From [Mycobacterium] stephanolepidis (GTDB taxonomy: Bacteria > Actinomycetota > Actinomycetes > Mycobacteriales > Mycobacteriaceae), in assembly GCF_002356335.1 (NCBI RefSeq), contig NZ_AP018165.1, forward strand, positions 1,240,001 to 1,304,000: a DNA stretch of 64,000 bases, in the 5' to 3' direction. Below are positions 1 through 7,785 of the stretch, piece after piece. The position numbers were made by a program, and so were the translations under genes. Position 1 is the first letter of the stretch, and the number at the start of each line of letters is the position of its first letter. The notes beneath the pieces were generated by a model. It was not told where the DNA came from. It did not search any database and saw only the letters and a program-made list of their open reading frames with translations.

Positions 1-433
1 GGTAGAACAGCGATACCGTCAGGGTGGAGGTGGCCGCCGCCAGTCGCACCGGGCGCTGCCTGAGCCGGAAGCTCAGCACATCGGCCATGGTGAACTTGCC
101 TGTGTTGCGCAGTAATTCGGCGACGAGAAGCAAGGCCACCAGCCAGGCCACCAGGAACCCGATGGAGTATAGAAAGCCGTCATAGCCGTACACCGCGATG
201 GCCCCGGCGATTCCGAGAAAGCTTGCGGCGGAAAGGTAGTCGCCGGCGATGGCGATGCCGTTCTGCGGACCGGAGAAGGCGCGGCCGCCGGTGAAGAAGC
301 CCTCCGCGGTTTTGTTGCTACCGCTGGCCCGGATGACGAGGTAGAGGGTGACGGCGACGAAGACGGTGAAGATCGCGATGTTGGTGGCCGGATTGCCGAC
401 GGTTTCAGCCGCCAGCGTCGATGTGGTGGTCAT
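1..433 (-). CDS. cation/acetate symporter, N-terminal part (cut by window edge)
   Basis: Sodium:solute symporter family protein of the ActP/MctC type, which imports acetate and similar short monocarboxylates across the inner membrane. Only the first 144 residues are in the window. They show a first membrane helix after about residue 18, the family segment TAEGFFTGGRAFSG, then GDYLSAASFLGIAG and two further hydrophobic helices. The ATG at 433 overlaps the stop of the upstream DUF485 gene as ATGA, so the two are translationally coupled. DUF485-symporter pairing is the usual arrangement for acetate permeases. Exact substrate is inferred from family and context. Confidence 0.9.
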   Translation of the reverse strand, partial: MTTTSTLAAETVGNPATNIAIFTVFVAVTLYLVIRASGSNKTAEGFFTGGRAFSGPQNGIAIAGDYLSAASFLGIAGAIAVYGYDGFLYSIGFLVAWLVALLLVAELLRNTGKFTMADVLSFRLRQRPVRLAAATSTLTVSLFY

Positions 434-822
434 GCTTGTTCCACCTCGGCACGGATCGCCGCGGCCTTCGGATCCAACTCGCGGTTGGCGAACCGTACGT
501 AGAGTCCGGTGATGACGAAGGTCGTGAGGAACTGGCCAAGGCCCAGCACGAGTCCCACGTTGATGTTGCCGACGAGTTTGATCGCCATGAAGTCATGGGC
601 GAACGCACCCAGCACCAGGTACAGGCCGTACCACGCGAGAAAGAATGCGGTCATGGGAAAAACAAAGCGGCGCAATGTTTTCCGAAGCTCCTGAAATTCC
701 GGGCTGCTCTGGATCTCCAGGGCTCGTTCGGTGGACAGCTCGGTAGGATCGATCGCGGTCAACGCTGGCTCCTTATGGGTACCTGTAAGGGTGCTGGGAG
801 AGTGTAATGAGAGCTGAGTCAC
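430..822 (-). CDS. DUF485 small membrane protein, partner of acetate symporter
   Basis: 130-residue protein of the DUF485/YjcH family. A hydrophilic N-terminus of about 50 residues is followed by two membrane helices (around FPMTAFFLAWYGLYLVLGA and VGLVLGLGQFLTTFVITGLY) and the charged tail ANRELDPKAAAIRAEVEQA. The start is GTG at 822. Family members sit directly upstream of ActP-type permeases and are thought to support them, though no enzymatic role is known. The stop overlaps the symporter start by four bases. A perfect-arm palindrome lies 27 to 44 bases upstream and may control the pair. Confidence 0.88.
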   Translation of the reverse strand: MTQLSLHSPSTLTGTHKEPALTAIDPTELSTERALEIQSSPEFQELRKTLRRFVFPMTAFFLAWYGLYLVLGAFAHDFMAIKLVGNINVGLVLGLGQFLTTFVITGLYVRFANRELDPKAAAIRAEVEQA

Positions 823-848
823 AGCGGTGGGGTTTCCGGCGCTGGTTT

Positions 849-866
849 GTCAGGTGTTCACCTGAC
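849..866. promoter_or_regulatory. palindromic operator candidate upstream of DUF485-symporter operon
   Basis: GTCAGGTG and CACCTGAC form perfect 8-base arms around TT, 27 bases upstream of the GTG of the DUF485 gene. The position suits a repressor or activator site. The binding protein is unknown. Confidence 0.55.
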
Positions 867-885
867 GAGCCACAAGAGTCGCGGC

Positions 886-1914
886 TCACACGCTCCGGTG
901 TACTGATTCATCCCCGTACTGCTGGTTGACCGCACGCAAGAACTTCTCCGCATCGGTGGGCTCGACCGGAGGCAGGTGGATTGTTTCACTGACGATGCCG
1001 TCGGGCAGGCGCGGCTCGGAGCCGACGTCGGGGATGAAGTTCTTCAGGGCGCCATCGGTGAACGGCACGCCGGACTTGACCTGATTATTGGAAACCAGAT
1101 CGAATGCCCGCGTCATCGCGTCGCACGATTCCTCGGGCAGCGCTGCTTTGATCGCGGCGATCTCGGTGGCGGACTTCCCATCGAAGGACTGCGCGAACTC
1201 GTACAGGTACTGCAGCTGGTTGGACGGGATGGTGACGCTCTTACCCGCGGCGAGATCTTTGAGCTGCCGATCATCCAAGAGCGATGCCGCGTTGACCCTG
1301 CTCAACACGCTCTGATCTCGCTGGTTGTCCGCCTGGAAATGCTCCCCGTCCAGATTTCCCTGTGCGGGAGTCAGTCCGCAGAAGGGGTTGAACGAGGCCG
1401 CCAACTCATCGCAGATGGCGTCGATCTGCTGCTGGGCTTCCAGTTCGGCGGCCCACCACTTGTCGTACGCCTTGCGCATCATCCGCGTGAACTTGGCGGC
1501 GGTTTGGTTTGCCTTCTCGATGACCTCGGCGCTGGCATGGGGTTGCGTGTTCCAGCTGACGGTGAGGTCCTCGGCGACGGTGTAGCCATGGTCGCTGGCC
1601 TCGTTGTAGAGGTCGACAGCCTCGCGGCGGTACTCGATCGACTGGAACTCCAAGGTGACCAAGGCCTTCGGGGCATCATCGAGCAGCATCTGGGTGGCCA
1701 GGTAGATCGTTTTCTCGTCGCTGGCCGCGGTGTCCTGGATCGCGCGCGCGGTTTCACCGTCCCACGGAAGGCCGCCGGGCATGTCGACCGAATGCTTGTA
1801 GTCCTGGGCGCGATGTTGCAGCTCGGTGGCGGTCAGCATCGCCAGGCGCAACGGCACGATCGACTGTTCGGGATGGTTGGTCAACAACCTTCTGGCCGAG
1901 TAATCCGACTTCAT
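886..1914 (-). CDS. ESX-type (type VII secretion) substrate-like protein without C-terminal effector domain
   Basis: 342 residues, no close functional match recognised. Residues 20-130 are helical and alanine-rich, with a WDGETARAIQDTA turn that resembles the WxG turn of ESX-secreted helical-hairpin proteins. Longer mycobacterial relatives carry such a region in front of a toxin or hydrolase domain. Here the remainder (SFNPFCGLTPAQGN onwards) is polar and has no motif I recognise. The ATG at 1914 overlaps the stop of the preceding EspC-like gene as ATGA. That coupling is typical of ESX substrate-partner pairs. Function as a secreted protein is inference. Confidence 0.6.
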   Translation of the reverse strand: MKSDYSARRLLTNHPEQSIVPLRLAMLTATELQHRAQDYKHSVDMPGGLPWDGETARAIQDTAASDEKTIYLATQMLLDDAPKALVTLEFQSIEYRREAVDLYNEASDHGYTVAEDLTVSWNTQPHASAEVIEKANQTAAKFTRMMRKAYDKWWAAELEAQQQIDAICDELAASFNPFCGLTPAQGNLDGEHFQADNQRDQSVLSRVNAASLLDDRQLKDLAAGKSVTIPSNQLQYLYEFAQSFDGKSATEIAAIKAALPEESCDAMTRAFDLVSNNQVKSGVPFTDGALKNFIPDVGSEPRLPDGIVSETIHLPPVEPTDAEKFLRAVNQQYGDESVHRSV

Positions 1915-2204
1915 CGCGGCCTCGACAGGGACGCGGCCGAAAGGATGGTCTGGCGCACGTACTCTTCGGTATCCCCGAACCGGGTCTGTGCTTGCTCGGA
2001 CAGGTCGGCCATGTTGACGCAGCGAGCCGCGAACATGCGCTGTAGCTCGGGGATGACTTCGGTGACCAGTCGCCTGACTGCCGTCAGCGATGGAGCATCC
2101 CCTGCTTCGACCCTCGTGGGGTTATCGGCCCGGCTGCACAGTTTGTGGGCCTGTTCTCGTAATTCCGGCGACAGCTTGCGCAACGCCTCTAGATCAACGT
2201 CCAA
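1911..2204 (-). CDS. EspC/DUF2580-like small protein, putative type VII secretion partner
   Basis: 97 residues beginning at a TTG (2204). The order of a leading helix (LEALRKLSPELREQAHKL), a polar linker and a second helix ending FGDTEEYVRQTILSAA resembles the EspC family of ESX secretion-associated proteins. These are usually encoded just upstream of a larger helical partner, as here. The start is uncertain: only TTG is available in this frame, with AGG five bases upstream. The opposite-strand gene at 2312 diverges, leaving 107 bases for both promoters. The family assignment rests on pattern, not on a diagnostic motif. Confidence 0.6.
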   Translation of the reverse strand: MDVDLEALRKLSPELREQAHKLCSRADNPTRVEAGDAPSLTAVRRLVTEVIPELQRMFAARCVNMADLSEQAQTRFGDTEEYVRQTILSAASLSRPR

Positions 2205-2311
2205 TTGGCCTGACAGCGGCAGCCTCCCCGAACACTGTGATCTTGGTCGCCCAAGTTGCCGTAGCGTAGCACCGCTGGCGTTGTCAAAGTTCAGAAGGAA
2301 GGAATGTCACA

Positions 2312-2896
2312 TTGGCGAAATTGCAGCTTGCGCAAGACCCGGCCGCCGATGAGTTGCTGGAGGAGAATCCGCTAGCGCTTCTGATCGCCATGCTCCTCGA
2401 TCAACAGATTCCGATGGAAGTCGCATTCGCGGGGCCCAAGAAGATCGCCGACCGGATCGGCGGTATCGACGCGCACCAGATTGCGGAGTACGACCCCGAC
2501 AAATTTGTGGCCTTATGTTCCGAACGGCCCGCGATCCATCGCTTTCCCGGCTCGATGGCCAAGCGTGTCCAGGTGCTCGCGCAGGAGATCGTCGATGAGT
2601 ACGACGGCCGCGCCGAGAACATCTGGAAGAACGGCGATCCGAACGGGGCCGAGCTGCTCAAGCGGCTCAAGGCGCTGCCCGGCTTCGGTGAGCAGAAGGC
2701 CAAGATCTTTGTGGCGCTGCTTGGCAAGCAGTACGGAGTTCAGCCCAAGGATTGGCGCAAGGCCGCCGGAAACTATGGCGAGAAGGACACCCACCTATCG
2801 GTTGCGGACGTCGTCGATGGCGAGTCGCTCGGGCTGGTGCGCGCCCATAAGAAGGAAATGAAGGCTGCGGCAAAAGCAAAGGCGGCCAAGGCATAA
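2312..2896 (+). CDS. HhH-GPD-type base excision repair protein (Rv1156-like)
   Basis: 194 residues starting at TTG, preceded by a clear ribosome binding site (AAGGAAGGA). The helix-hairpin-helix element is LKALPGFGEQKAKIFVALLGK near residues 110-130. The N-terminal segment NPLALLIAMLLDQQIPMEVAF is the usual opening of the HhH-GPD glycosylase fold. The lysine-rich C-terminus (KKEMKAAAKAKAAKA) may contact DNA. Members are predicted DNA glycosylases of base excision repair, but the lesion recognised is unknown. It matches Rv1156 in size and in position next to the alanine/proline-rich gene and pimE. Confidence 0.85.
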   Translation: MAKLQLAQDPAADELLEENPLALLIAMLLDQQIPMEVAFAGPKKIADRIGGIDAHQIAEYDPDKFVALCSERPAIHRFPGSMAKRVQVLAQEIVDEYDGRAENIWKNGDPNGAELLKRLKALPGFGEQKAKIFVALLGKQYGVQPKDWRKAAGNYGEKDTHLSVADVVDGESLGLVRAHKKEMKAAAKAKAAKA

Positions 2897-2925
2897 AGCC
2901 CTGACCGCCTCGCTTGTGTCGTGAA

Positions 2926-3579
2926 CTACGGCAGCGCCGCGAACAGCGGTGCCGACGGGACCACCCCAACACCGGGGGCGGTGGCGGCGGGCAGCCCGGC
3001 GACGGGAGCCGCTGCGGCGGCGGGGATTCCGTTGACCAGGGCCGGCGGAATCAGCGTCTGCTGCACGCCGGCGGGCAGCAGCTTGGGCAGGTTGGTGGCC
3101 CACAGATCAACGGTCTGGGTGACACCGTCTGCACCGGGTATCTGCGAAACGCCGGGCACGCTGCTGGTTGCGGGGACAGACGCCGGGGACAGCGCCTGGG
3201 CGGCCGCAGGGGTCAGTGCCTGAGCGGCAGCCGGAGGCAGCGCCGGTGCTGCGGGGGCCAGGCCCGGAACCTGAGCGGCCGGTGCCGCGGGAGCGAGGCC
3301 CGGAACCTGAGCAGCCGGCGCCGCGGGAGCGACGGCGGGCAGTGCAGGTGCGGCCGGTGCGGCGATGGCGGCGGGTGCCGCGGGAGCAACCGGTGCGGCT
3401 GCTGGGGCGTTACCGAAGCCCGAAGCTGCCTGGCCCAGGATCGCGGCGGGGTTGGTCGGGTTCGGCCCCGGGGCGGGGATGGGGTCAGCGCTGGCGGTCG
3501 ACGCCAGGCCCAGCGCCAGGCCGGCCGACGCGAAGGCCGCGATCGACGCGCCCATGAAGACGTTGGTGATCCGTGACAT
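2926..3579 (-). CDS. secreted alanine/proline-rich protein (Rv1157c-like)
   Basis: 217 residues from ATG 3579, chosen because it gives a classical signal peptide (MSRITNVFMGASIAAFASAG ending at ASTASA, then DPIPAPGPNP) and has GGAG upstream. An ATG 78 bases upstream would add an atypical leader. The mature part is low-complexity Ala/Pro/Val, with an exact repeat of the unit APAAPAAQVPGL, and ends in PSAPLFAALP. Rv1157c and Rv1158c occupy this place in M. tuberculosis and are likewise exported Ala/Pro-rich proteins of unknown function. It probably sits in or beyond the cell wall. Confidence 0.85.
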   Translation of the reverse strand: MSRITNVFMGASIAAFASAGLALGLASTASADPIPAPGPNPTNPAAILGQAASGFGNAPAAAPVAPAAPAAIAAPAAPALPAVAPAAPAAQVPGLAPAAPAAQVPGLAPAAPALPPAAAQALTPAAAQALSPASVPATSSVPGVSQIPGADGVTQTVDLWATNLPKLLPAGVQQTLIPPALVNGIPAAAAAPVAGLPAATAPGVGVVPSAPLFAALP

Positions 3580-3675
3580 ATTGAACTCCAATGCTGTTTC
3601 GCTAGACGTGATTACTGGTGTTAAAAGCCAAGGTAATCCGTTACGCGTGTTACTCAAGTGACGCGTGTGGCGTAG

Positions 3676-4935
3676 ATGGAACCGTTACCAAAACGAGTGA
3701 GCGAGGTTATCGAAGCCCCGATGAGAACAGAGCCGACCAGGGCGAATGCCGAGCCCCAGGTTTCGACACGCGGCGCGTCGGCGTGGCGGCGTGTCCGCGA
3801 ATGGGGTCCGTGGCTGCTCTTGCTGAGCGTCGCGGTGCGCCTCGCCTGGGCGTACCTGACTCCTCATGGCGCCGACCTTGTGGACCTGCATGTGTACGTC
3901 AGCGGTCCGGCAACTCTGGGCCACGGCAATCTCTACGAGTTCACATATCCGGACAAGACGCCCGACTTTCCGCTGCCCTTCACCTATCCGCCGTTTGCGG
4001 CCGTGGTGTTCTGGCCGCTGCACCTGCTTCCGTTCACCCTGCTCGGGGTGTGCTGGATTCTGGGCACCATCGCCGCGCTCTACGCGGTGGTCAGGCTGAG
4101 TCAGCGGTTACTCGGATTCAACGACGCGCGCGGGGCCGCCGTGTGGACGGCCGTGACCATGTGGACCGAGCCGGTGCGTTCGACCCTGGACTACGGGCAA
4201 ATCAATGTGTTGTTGATGCTGCTGATCATGCTGGCGGTGACTTCCTCGCGTTGGTGGATTTCCGGAACACTGGTGGGACTCGCCAGCGGGGTGAAGCTGA
4301 CCCCTTTGGTCTCCGGCCTCTACTTCCTGGGCGCGCGTCGCTGGGCGACCGCCATGTGGGCCGCGGTGGTCTTTGTGCTGACCGTGCTGGTGGGTGTGGC
4401 GATCGTCGGAGCGCAGGGCCGGTACTACTTCACCGACCTGTTGGGTAAGCCGGACCGGATCGGGCCGATCGCCACCGTGTTCAACCAGTCCTGGCGGGGT
4501 GGGATCTCCAGGATTCTCGGCCACGACGCGGGCTCGGGAGCACTGGTGCTGGCGGCGTACCTGGTGACAGCGGTACTGGCCTTTTTCGCCTGGCGGGCCG
4601 TGGACGACAGGCTGGGGCGGATCTGCGTGGTGCAGATGTTCGGTCTGCTCATCTCGCCCATCTCGTGGACCCACCATTGGGTGTGGATGGTTCCGTTCAT
4701 GGTGTGGCTGCTCCACGGGCCCTGGCGAGAAAAATTGGGCGCGAAGATCTTTGGGTACGGATGGCTGGTGCTCTTGCTGGTTGGGGTGCCCTGGCTGCTT
4801 AGCTTCGCCCAACCGGACATCTGGCGTATCGATCGGCCCTGGCCGTTGGCATGGGCCGGGCTGGTGGACATTGTGGCGGCAATGGCGACGTTGACCTGGA
4901 TGGCGGTGACGGGGCGGCGAATCCGTAGCGCCTAG
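3676..4935 (+). CDS. pimE: polyprenol-phosphomannose-dependent alpha-(1,2)-mannosyltransferase PimE
   Basis: Membrane glycosyltransferase of the GT-C/GT87 type, 419 residues. PimE adds the fifth mannose to Ac1PIM4 on the periplasmic side, committing phosphatidylinositol mannosides to polar PIM5/PIM6 rather than lipomannan/LAM. A cytosolic N-terminus of about 40 residues precedes the first helix; the following loop has the acidic [10 protein letters not shown] (residues 66-74), where GT-C enzymes place their catalytic aspartate. Around ten hydrophobic helices follow. A second ATG at 3721 would remove 15 residues and cannot be excluded. Position between the Ala/Pro-rich gene and the phhB/mutT2 region matches Rv1159. 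Confidence 0.92.
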   Translation: MEPLPKRVSEVIEAPMRTEPTRANAEPQVSTRGASAWRRVREWGPWLLLLSVAVRLAWAYLTPHGADLVDLHVYVSGPATLGHGNLYEFTYPDKTPDFPLPFTYPPFAAVVFWPLHLLPFTLLGVCWILGTIAALYAVVRLSQRLLGFNDARGAAVWTAVTMWTEPVRSTLDYGQINVLLMLLIMLAVTSSRWWISGTLVGLASGVKLTPLVSGLYFLGARRWATAMWAAVVFVLTVLVGVAIVGAQGRYYFTDLLGKPDRIGPIATVFNQSWRGGISRILGHDAGSGALVLAAYLVTAVLAFFAWRAVDDRLGRICVVQMFGLLISPISWTHHWVWMVPFMVWLLHGPWREKLGAKIFGYGWLVLLLVGVPWLLSFAQPDIWRIDRPWPLAWAGLVDIVAAMATLTWMAVTGRRIRSA

Positions 4936-4965
4936 ACGCAGTGCGGCGCGGTCGGCGCGGTCGGC

Positions 4966-4971
4966 TACCGT
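4966..4971 (+). promoter_or_regulatory. -10 hexamer TACCGT, leaderless start of SDR gene
   Basis: TACCGT lies exactly six bases before the ATG at 4978, so transcription would begin at or next to the start codon. There is no Shine-Dalgarno sequence in the gap. See the finding on the TANNNT-N6 pattern. Confidence 0.6.
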
Positions 4972-4977
4972 GGCGCC

Positions 4978-5784
4978 ATGTCTGAACACTGGACCGTCCT
5001 GGTCACCGGCGCCTCCAGCGGAATCGGCGCGAGCGCGGCCCGGATCTTCGTCGAGCGCGGGCACCGCGTCTTCGGTACCAGCCGTAATCTGGACACCATC
5101 ACCGACCGCATCACCGGGGTGCAGTATCTGCGGCTGGACCAAACCGACAAGGCCAGCATCGCCGAATGTGTCGCGCAGGCGGGCGAGGTGGACATCCTGG
5201 TCAACAACGCCGGAGAAAGTCAGATCGGCGCGCTGGAAGACATCTCCATCGATGACTTCGAGAAGCTGTACACCACCAATGTCTTTGGGCCCGTGGCGCT
5301 TACCAAGGCGGTGCTACCCGGGATGCGAGAACGGCGCCGCGGCGCCATCGTGATGGTGGGGTCGATGGCGGGCACCCTGCACGTGCCCTTCCGGTCCACC
5401 TACAGCTCGGCGAAATCGGCGTTGCACACCGTGGCCGACTGCCTGCGGTACGAGGTCGCGCCGTTCGGGATCACGGTAAGCACCGTGGAACCCGGCGTCA
5501 TCGCCACAGGGATCGAGACGCGGCGCAACCGTGTCGTGGCCGAGGGATCCGCCTATCGTGAAGCGTTCCAGACGGTCGACGCGGCCATGGCGGCGCGGGA
5601 ACAGCACGGCATGGCCACCGACGAGCTGGCGCGCCTGGTTGTGGACGTGGCACTGAATCCGAATCCGAAGCCTTTGTACGCCAAGGGCAGTAATGCTCCG
5701 CTCATCATGGCCGCACAACGGCTGCTGCCCGCTCGGCTGTTCCTCAAGTTCCTGGCGCGCATGCACGGACTGAAGGTGAGATAG
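4978..5784 (+). CDS. SDR-family oxidoreductase
   Basis: 268-residue classical short-chain dehydrogenase/reductase. The cofactor motif TGASSGIG is at residues 10-17, the NNAG motif in the middle of the Rossmann fold, the catalytic serine in VMVGSMAG and the Tyr-x3-Lys pair in YSSAK. SRN after the second strand suggests NADP(H) preference. Substrate is not evident from sequence. It is followed after three bases by purU, so the two are probably one transcript, although no metabolic link is obvious. A TANNNT hexamer six bases upstream suggests leaderless transcription. Confidence 0.88.
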   Translation: MSEHWTVLVTGASSGIGASAARIFVERGHRVFGTSRNLDTITDRITGVQYLRLDQTDKASIAECVAQAGEVDILVNNAGESQIGALEDISIDDFEKLYTTNVFGPVALTKAVLPGMRERRRGAIVMVGSMAGTLHVPFRSTYSSAKSALHTVADCLRYEVAPFGITVSTVEPGVIATGIETRRNRVVAEGSAYREAFQTVDAAMAAREQHGMATDELARLVVDVALNPNPKPLYAKGSNAPLIMAAQRLLPARLFLKFLARMHGLKVR

Positions 5785-5787
5785 AGC

Positions 5788-6696
5788 ATGTTTCCCATAT
5801 CTCCCCAAGGGGCCCACCCCACGGGATCCTCGGATGCCTTCCACTCCAAGGACATCGGCAGGCTGCTGCTGCAATGCCCGGACCGGATCGGTGTGGTCGC
5901 CGCCGTCAGCGCGTTCCTGGCCGATGCCGGTGCGAGCATCATCTCGCTGGCGCAGTATTCGACGGAACCGCAGGGTGGCTGGTTCATGCAGCGCACCGTC
6001 TTTCACCGGTCCGGACTCACCGCCGCGCGCGAAGACATGGAGAAGCAATTCGCTTCCATCGCCGAAGAATTCGACATCCAGTACCGATTCAGTGAGGCTG
6101 CCAAGCCCAAGAGGGTCGCGATCATGGTGTCACGTACAGATCACTGTCTACTGGACCTGCTGTGGCGCAACCGTCGCGGCGAGCTCGACATGTCGATCGT
6201 GATGGTGATCTCCAATCACGCCGACCTTGCCGAGCAGGTGCGCTCGTTTGGGCTGCCCTTCGTGCACATCCCGGCGACTCGCGAGAACCGCGCCGAAGCC
6301 GAACGCAAGCAGTTGGACTTGCTGCAGGGAAACGTCGACCTGGTGGTCCTGGCGCGATACATGCAGATCCTGTCGCCGGATTTTCTCAACGAGATCAGTT
6401 GCCCGCTGATCAACATCCACCATTCGTTCCTTCCCGCGTTCACCGGCGCCATGCCGTATCGACGTGCACGGGAACGCGGCGTGAAAATGATCGGTGCCAC
6501 GGCGCATTACGTAACGGCGGAGCTGGACGAGGGACCGATCATCGAGCAGGACGTGATCCGGGTCGACCACACGCACACCGTCGAAGACCTGGTCCGACTC
6601 GGCTCCGACGTGGAACGCCTGGTGCTGTCGCGTGCGGTTGCCTGGCACTGCGAGGACCGGGTCATGCTGCATGGCAACGTCACCGCGATCTTGTAA
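5788..6696 (+). CDS. purU: formyltetrahydrofolate deformylase PurU
   Basis: 302 residues. PurU hydrolyses 10-formyl-tetrahydrofolate to tetrahydrofolate and formate, balancing one-carbon pools and supplying formate to purine synthesis. An ACT regulatory domain ([20 protein letters not shown]) precedes the formyltransferase domain (from about residue 100), which carries the catalytic Asn-His pair in [11 protein letters not shown] and the downstream aspartate in [11 protein letters not shown]. The ATG is three bases after the SDR stop. In M. tuberculosis purU is elsewhere (Rv2964), so its place here is a local difference. Confidence 0.93.
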   Translation: MFPISPQGAHPTGSSDAFHSKDIGRLLLQCPDRIGVVAAVSAFLADAGASIISLAQYSTEPQGGWFMQRTVFHRSGLTAAREDMEKQFASIAEEFDIQYRFSEAAKPKRVAIMVSRTDHCLLDLLWRNRRGELDMSIVMVISNHADLAEQVRSFGLPFVHIPATRENRAEAERKQLDLLQGNVDLVVLARYMQILSPDFLNEISCPLINIHHSFLPAFTGAMPYRRARERGVKMIGATAHYVTAELDEGPIIEQDVIRVDHTHTVEDLVRLGSDVERLVLSRAVAWHCEDRVMLHGNVTAIL

Positions 6697-6738
6697 GGCT
6701 GCGCGGCGCCCGAGTTCCTCGGCATCCACTGTCCTGTT

Positions 6739-6805
6739 GCCCGCGTCTATGCGACAACTAGGGCAGTGCAGAGCCGGTAACACGTTTTGTCGCATAGAGG
6801 CGGGC
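6739..6805. repeat. long inverted repeat between convergent purU and phhB
   Basis: Arms of 19 bases at 6739-6757 and 6787-6805 pair with a single mismatch and enclose a 29-base loop. The core GTCTATGCGACAA / TTGTCGCATAGA is distinctive. It lies between two convergent genes and could act as a bidirectional terminator, although there is no U-tract. It could also be one copy of a dispersed inverted-repeat family. Confidence 0.7.
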
Positions 6806-6825
6806 AGGGCCGATGTGGCACGGAC

Positions 6826-7110
6826 CTAGCGGCTGGTCTGCGCGTCAACGGTTTCGGCCAGCGCCAGATCCTTGTCGGTGATACCACCTTCGGAATGCGT
6901 GGACAGCACGAACGTCACTGTGCGCCATCGGATATCGATATCCGGGTGGTGATCTGCAGCTTCCGCGTGCTCGGCAATGCGGCGCACCGCGTCGATTCCG
7001 TCGAGAAAGGCGTCGAACGTGACGACGCGGCGCAGCGAGTCGCCCTCGCGGGTCCACCCGGGAAGTTCGGCGAGCGCTGCGTTGATCTGGTCATCGGTGA
7101 GCAGGGCCAT
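6826..7110 (-). CDS. phhB: pterin-4a-carbinolamine dehydratase
   Basis: 94 residues from ATG 7110. The enzyme dehydrates 4a-hydroxytetrahydropterin, recycling the cofactor of aromatic amino-acid hydroxylases; its role in mycobacteria is unclear. The family signature is present as [13 protein letters not shown] around residues 50-62, with histidines at the usual catalytic places. The start is supported by TACGTT exactly six bases upstream (a leaderless -10) rather than by the TTG one codon earlier. It diverges from mutT2, as Rv1159A does from Rv1160. Confidence 0.9.
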   Translation of the reverse strand: MALLTDDQINAALAELPGWTREGDSLRRVVTFDAFLDGIDAVRRIAEHAEAADHHPDIDIRWRTVTFVLSTHSEGGITDKDLALAETVDAQTSR

Positions 7111-7116
7111 CAACTC

Positions 7117-7128
7117 AACGTATAGCGT
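7117..7128. promoter_or_regulatory. back-to-back -10 hexamers of divergent phhB and mutT2
   Basis: On the minus strand TACGTT (7122-7117) is six bases from the phhB ATG. On the plus strand TAGCGT (7123-7128) is eight bases from the mutT2 ATG. The hexamers abut with no base between them, so polymerase can probably use only one direction at a time. Confidence 0.55.
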
Positions 7129-7136
7129 CGACCACC

Positions 7137-7532
7137 ATGGCGATAGTGGTCGCGGGCGCGGTGATCGATGGCGACAAGCTGCTCATTGCGCAGCGATCCA
7201 AACCTGCCGATTTGGCCGGGCAATGGGAGCTCCCGGGCGGCAAGGTCGCCGAGGGCGAATCGGAGCCGCAGGCGCTTGCCCGGGAGCTACGCGAGGAACT
7301 CGGGATCGATGTCGAGGTTGGCACCCGCATCGGCGAGGACGTCGTTGTCGGGAACCTCGTGCTGCGTGCCTATCGCGCACGCTCGCACGACGGCGGCATC
7401 CCTCATCCGCATGAGCATCTGGCCCTGCGTTGGGTCACCGCCGACGAACTCGACACCGTGGAATGGGTCGCCGCGGACGCGGGATGGATCCCCGCGCTGC
7501 GGGCGGCGCTAGTGGGCGCGCGCCCGGTGTAG
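7137..7532 (+). CDS. mutT2: Nudix hydrolase MutT2, (d)NTP pyrophosphohydrolase
   Basis: 131 residues. MutT2 removes damaged or excess nucleotides (8-oxo-dGTP, dCTP and 5-methyl-dCTP are reported substrates of the mycobacterial family) by releasing pyrophosphate. The complete Nudix box starts at [20 protein letters not shown] and ends EELGI (residues 35-57), with metal-binding glutamates in REEL. Length matches Rv1160 (141 residues). The final 24 bases overlap, on the opposite strand, a 55-codon gene described separately. Confidence 0.93.
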   Translation: MAIVVAGAVIDGDKLLIAQRSKPADLAGQWELPGGKVAEGESEPQALARELREELGIDVEVGTRIGEDVVVGNLVLRAYRARSHDGGIPHPHEHLALRWVTADELDTVEWVAADAGWIPALRAALVGARPV

Positions 7533-7676
7533 CACCTTTTTGAGCTCCTTATCGGAGAGCCCGTGCTGCTCGGCTTTTTGCATCTTGTGCACCACAAGAG
7601 GGCACTTCATGCAGCGCGGTTTGCTCTTACAGCACTTCTTTTTGGGCTTGAGTCGTGCGACCTTGCTGGCCTTCAC
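7509..7676 (-). CDS. 55-residue Lys/Cys-rich protein, putative small metal-binding protein
   Basis: A short gene below the usual 60-residue cut-off. GTG 7676 is preceded by AGGA six bases upstream, and the reading frame runs 55 codons to TAG at 7509. The product starts VKASKVARLKPKKKCCKSK and contains CC-x5-C-x2-C (Cys15, 16, 22 and 25), enough for one zinc or iron-sulphur site, followed by a charged helix ([19 protein letters not shown]). It is strongly basic, which fits nucleic-acid or ribosome binding. I believe similar small proteins exist in other actinobacteria, but I cannot confirm it. It overlaps the end of mutT2 convergently by 24 bases. Confidence 0.7.
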   Translation of the reverse strand: MKASKVARLKPKKKCCKSKPRCMKCPLVVHKMQKAEQHGLSDKELKKVLHRARAH

Positions 7677-7785
7677 TGAGGGTCCTACTTCTGGGTCTAA
7701 ATGTGTCTTGGGCTGTGTTTGCGTCTATGTCGGGCGTCACACGTGATAACGCCAGTTTCGTGAACAGGGGTCCTCACTGCCAGAA

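Noticed and set aside
2914..3576. Gly/Arg/Cys-rich open frame opposite the Ala/Pro-rich gene
   Set aside because: Complement of GC-rich Ala/Pro codons yields Gly/Arg/Cys; the minus-strand gene has a signal peptide and ribosome binding site.
6697..6825. Intrinsic terminator after purU
   Set aside because: The long inverted repeat has no following T-run and a 29-base loop, so it is reported as a repeat rather than a terminator.
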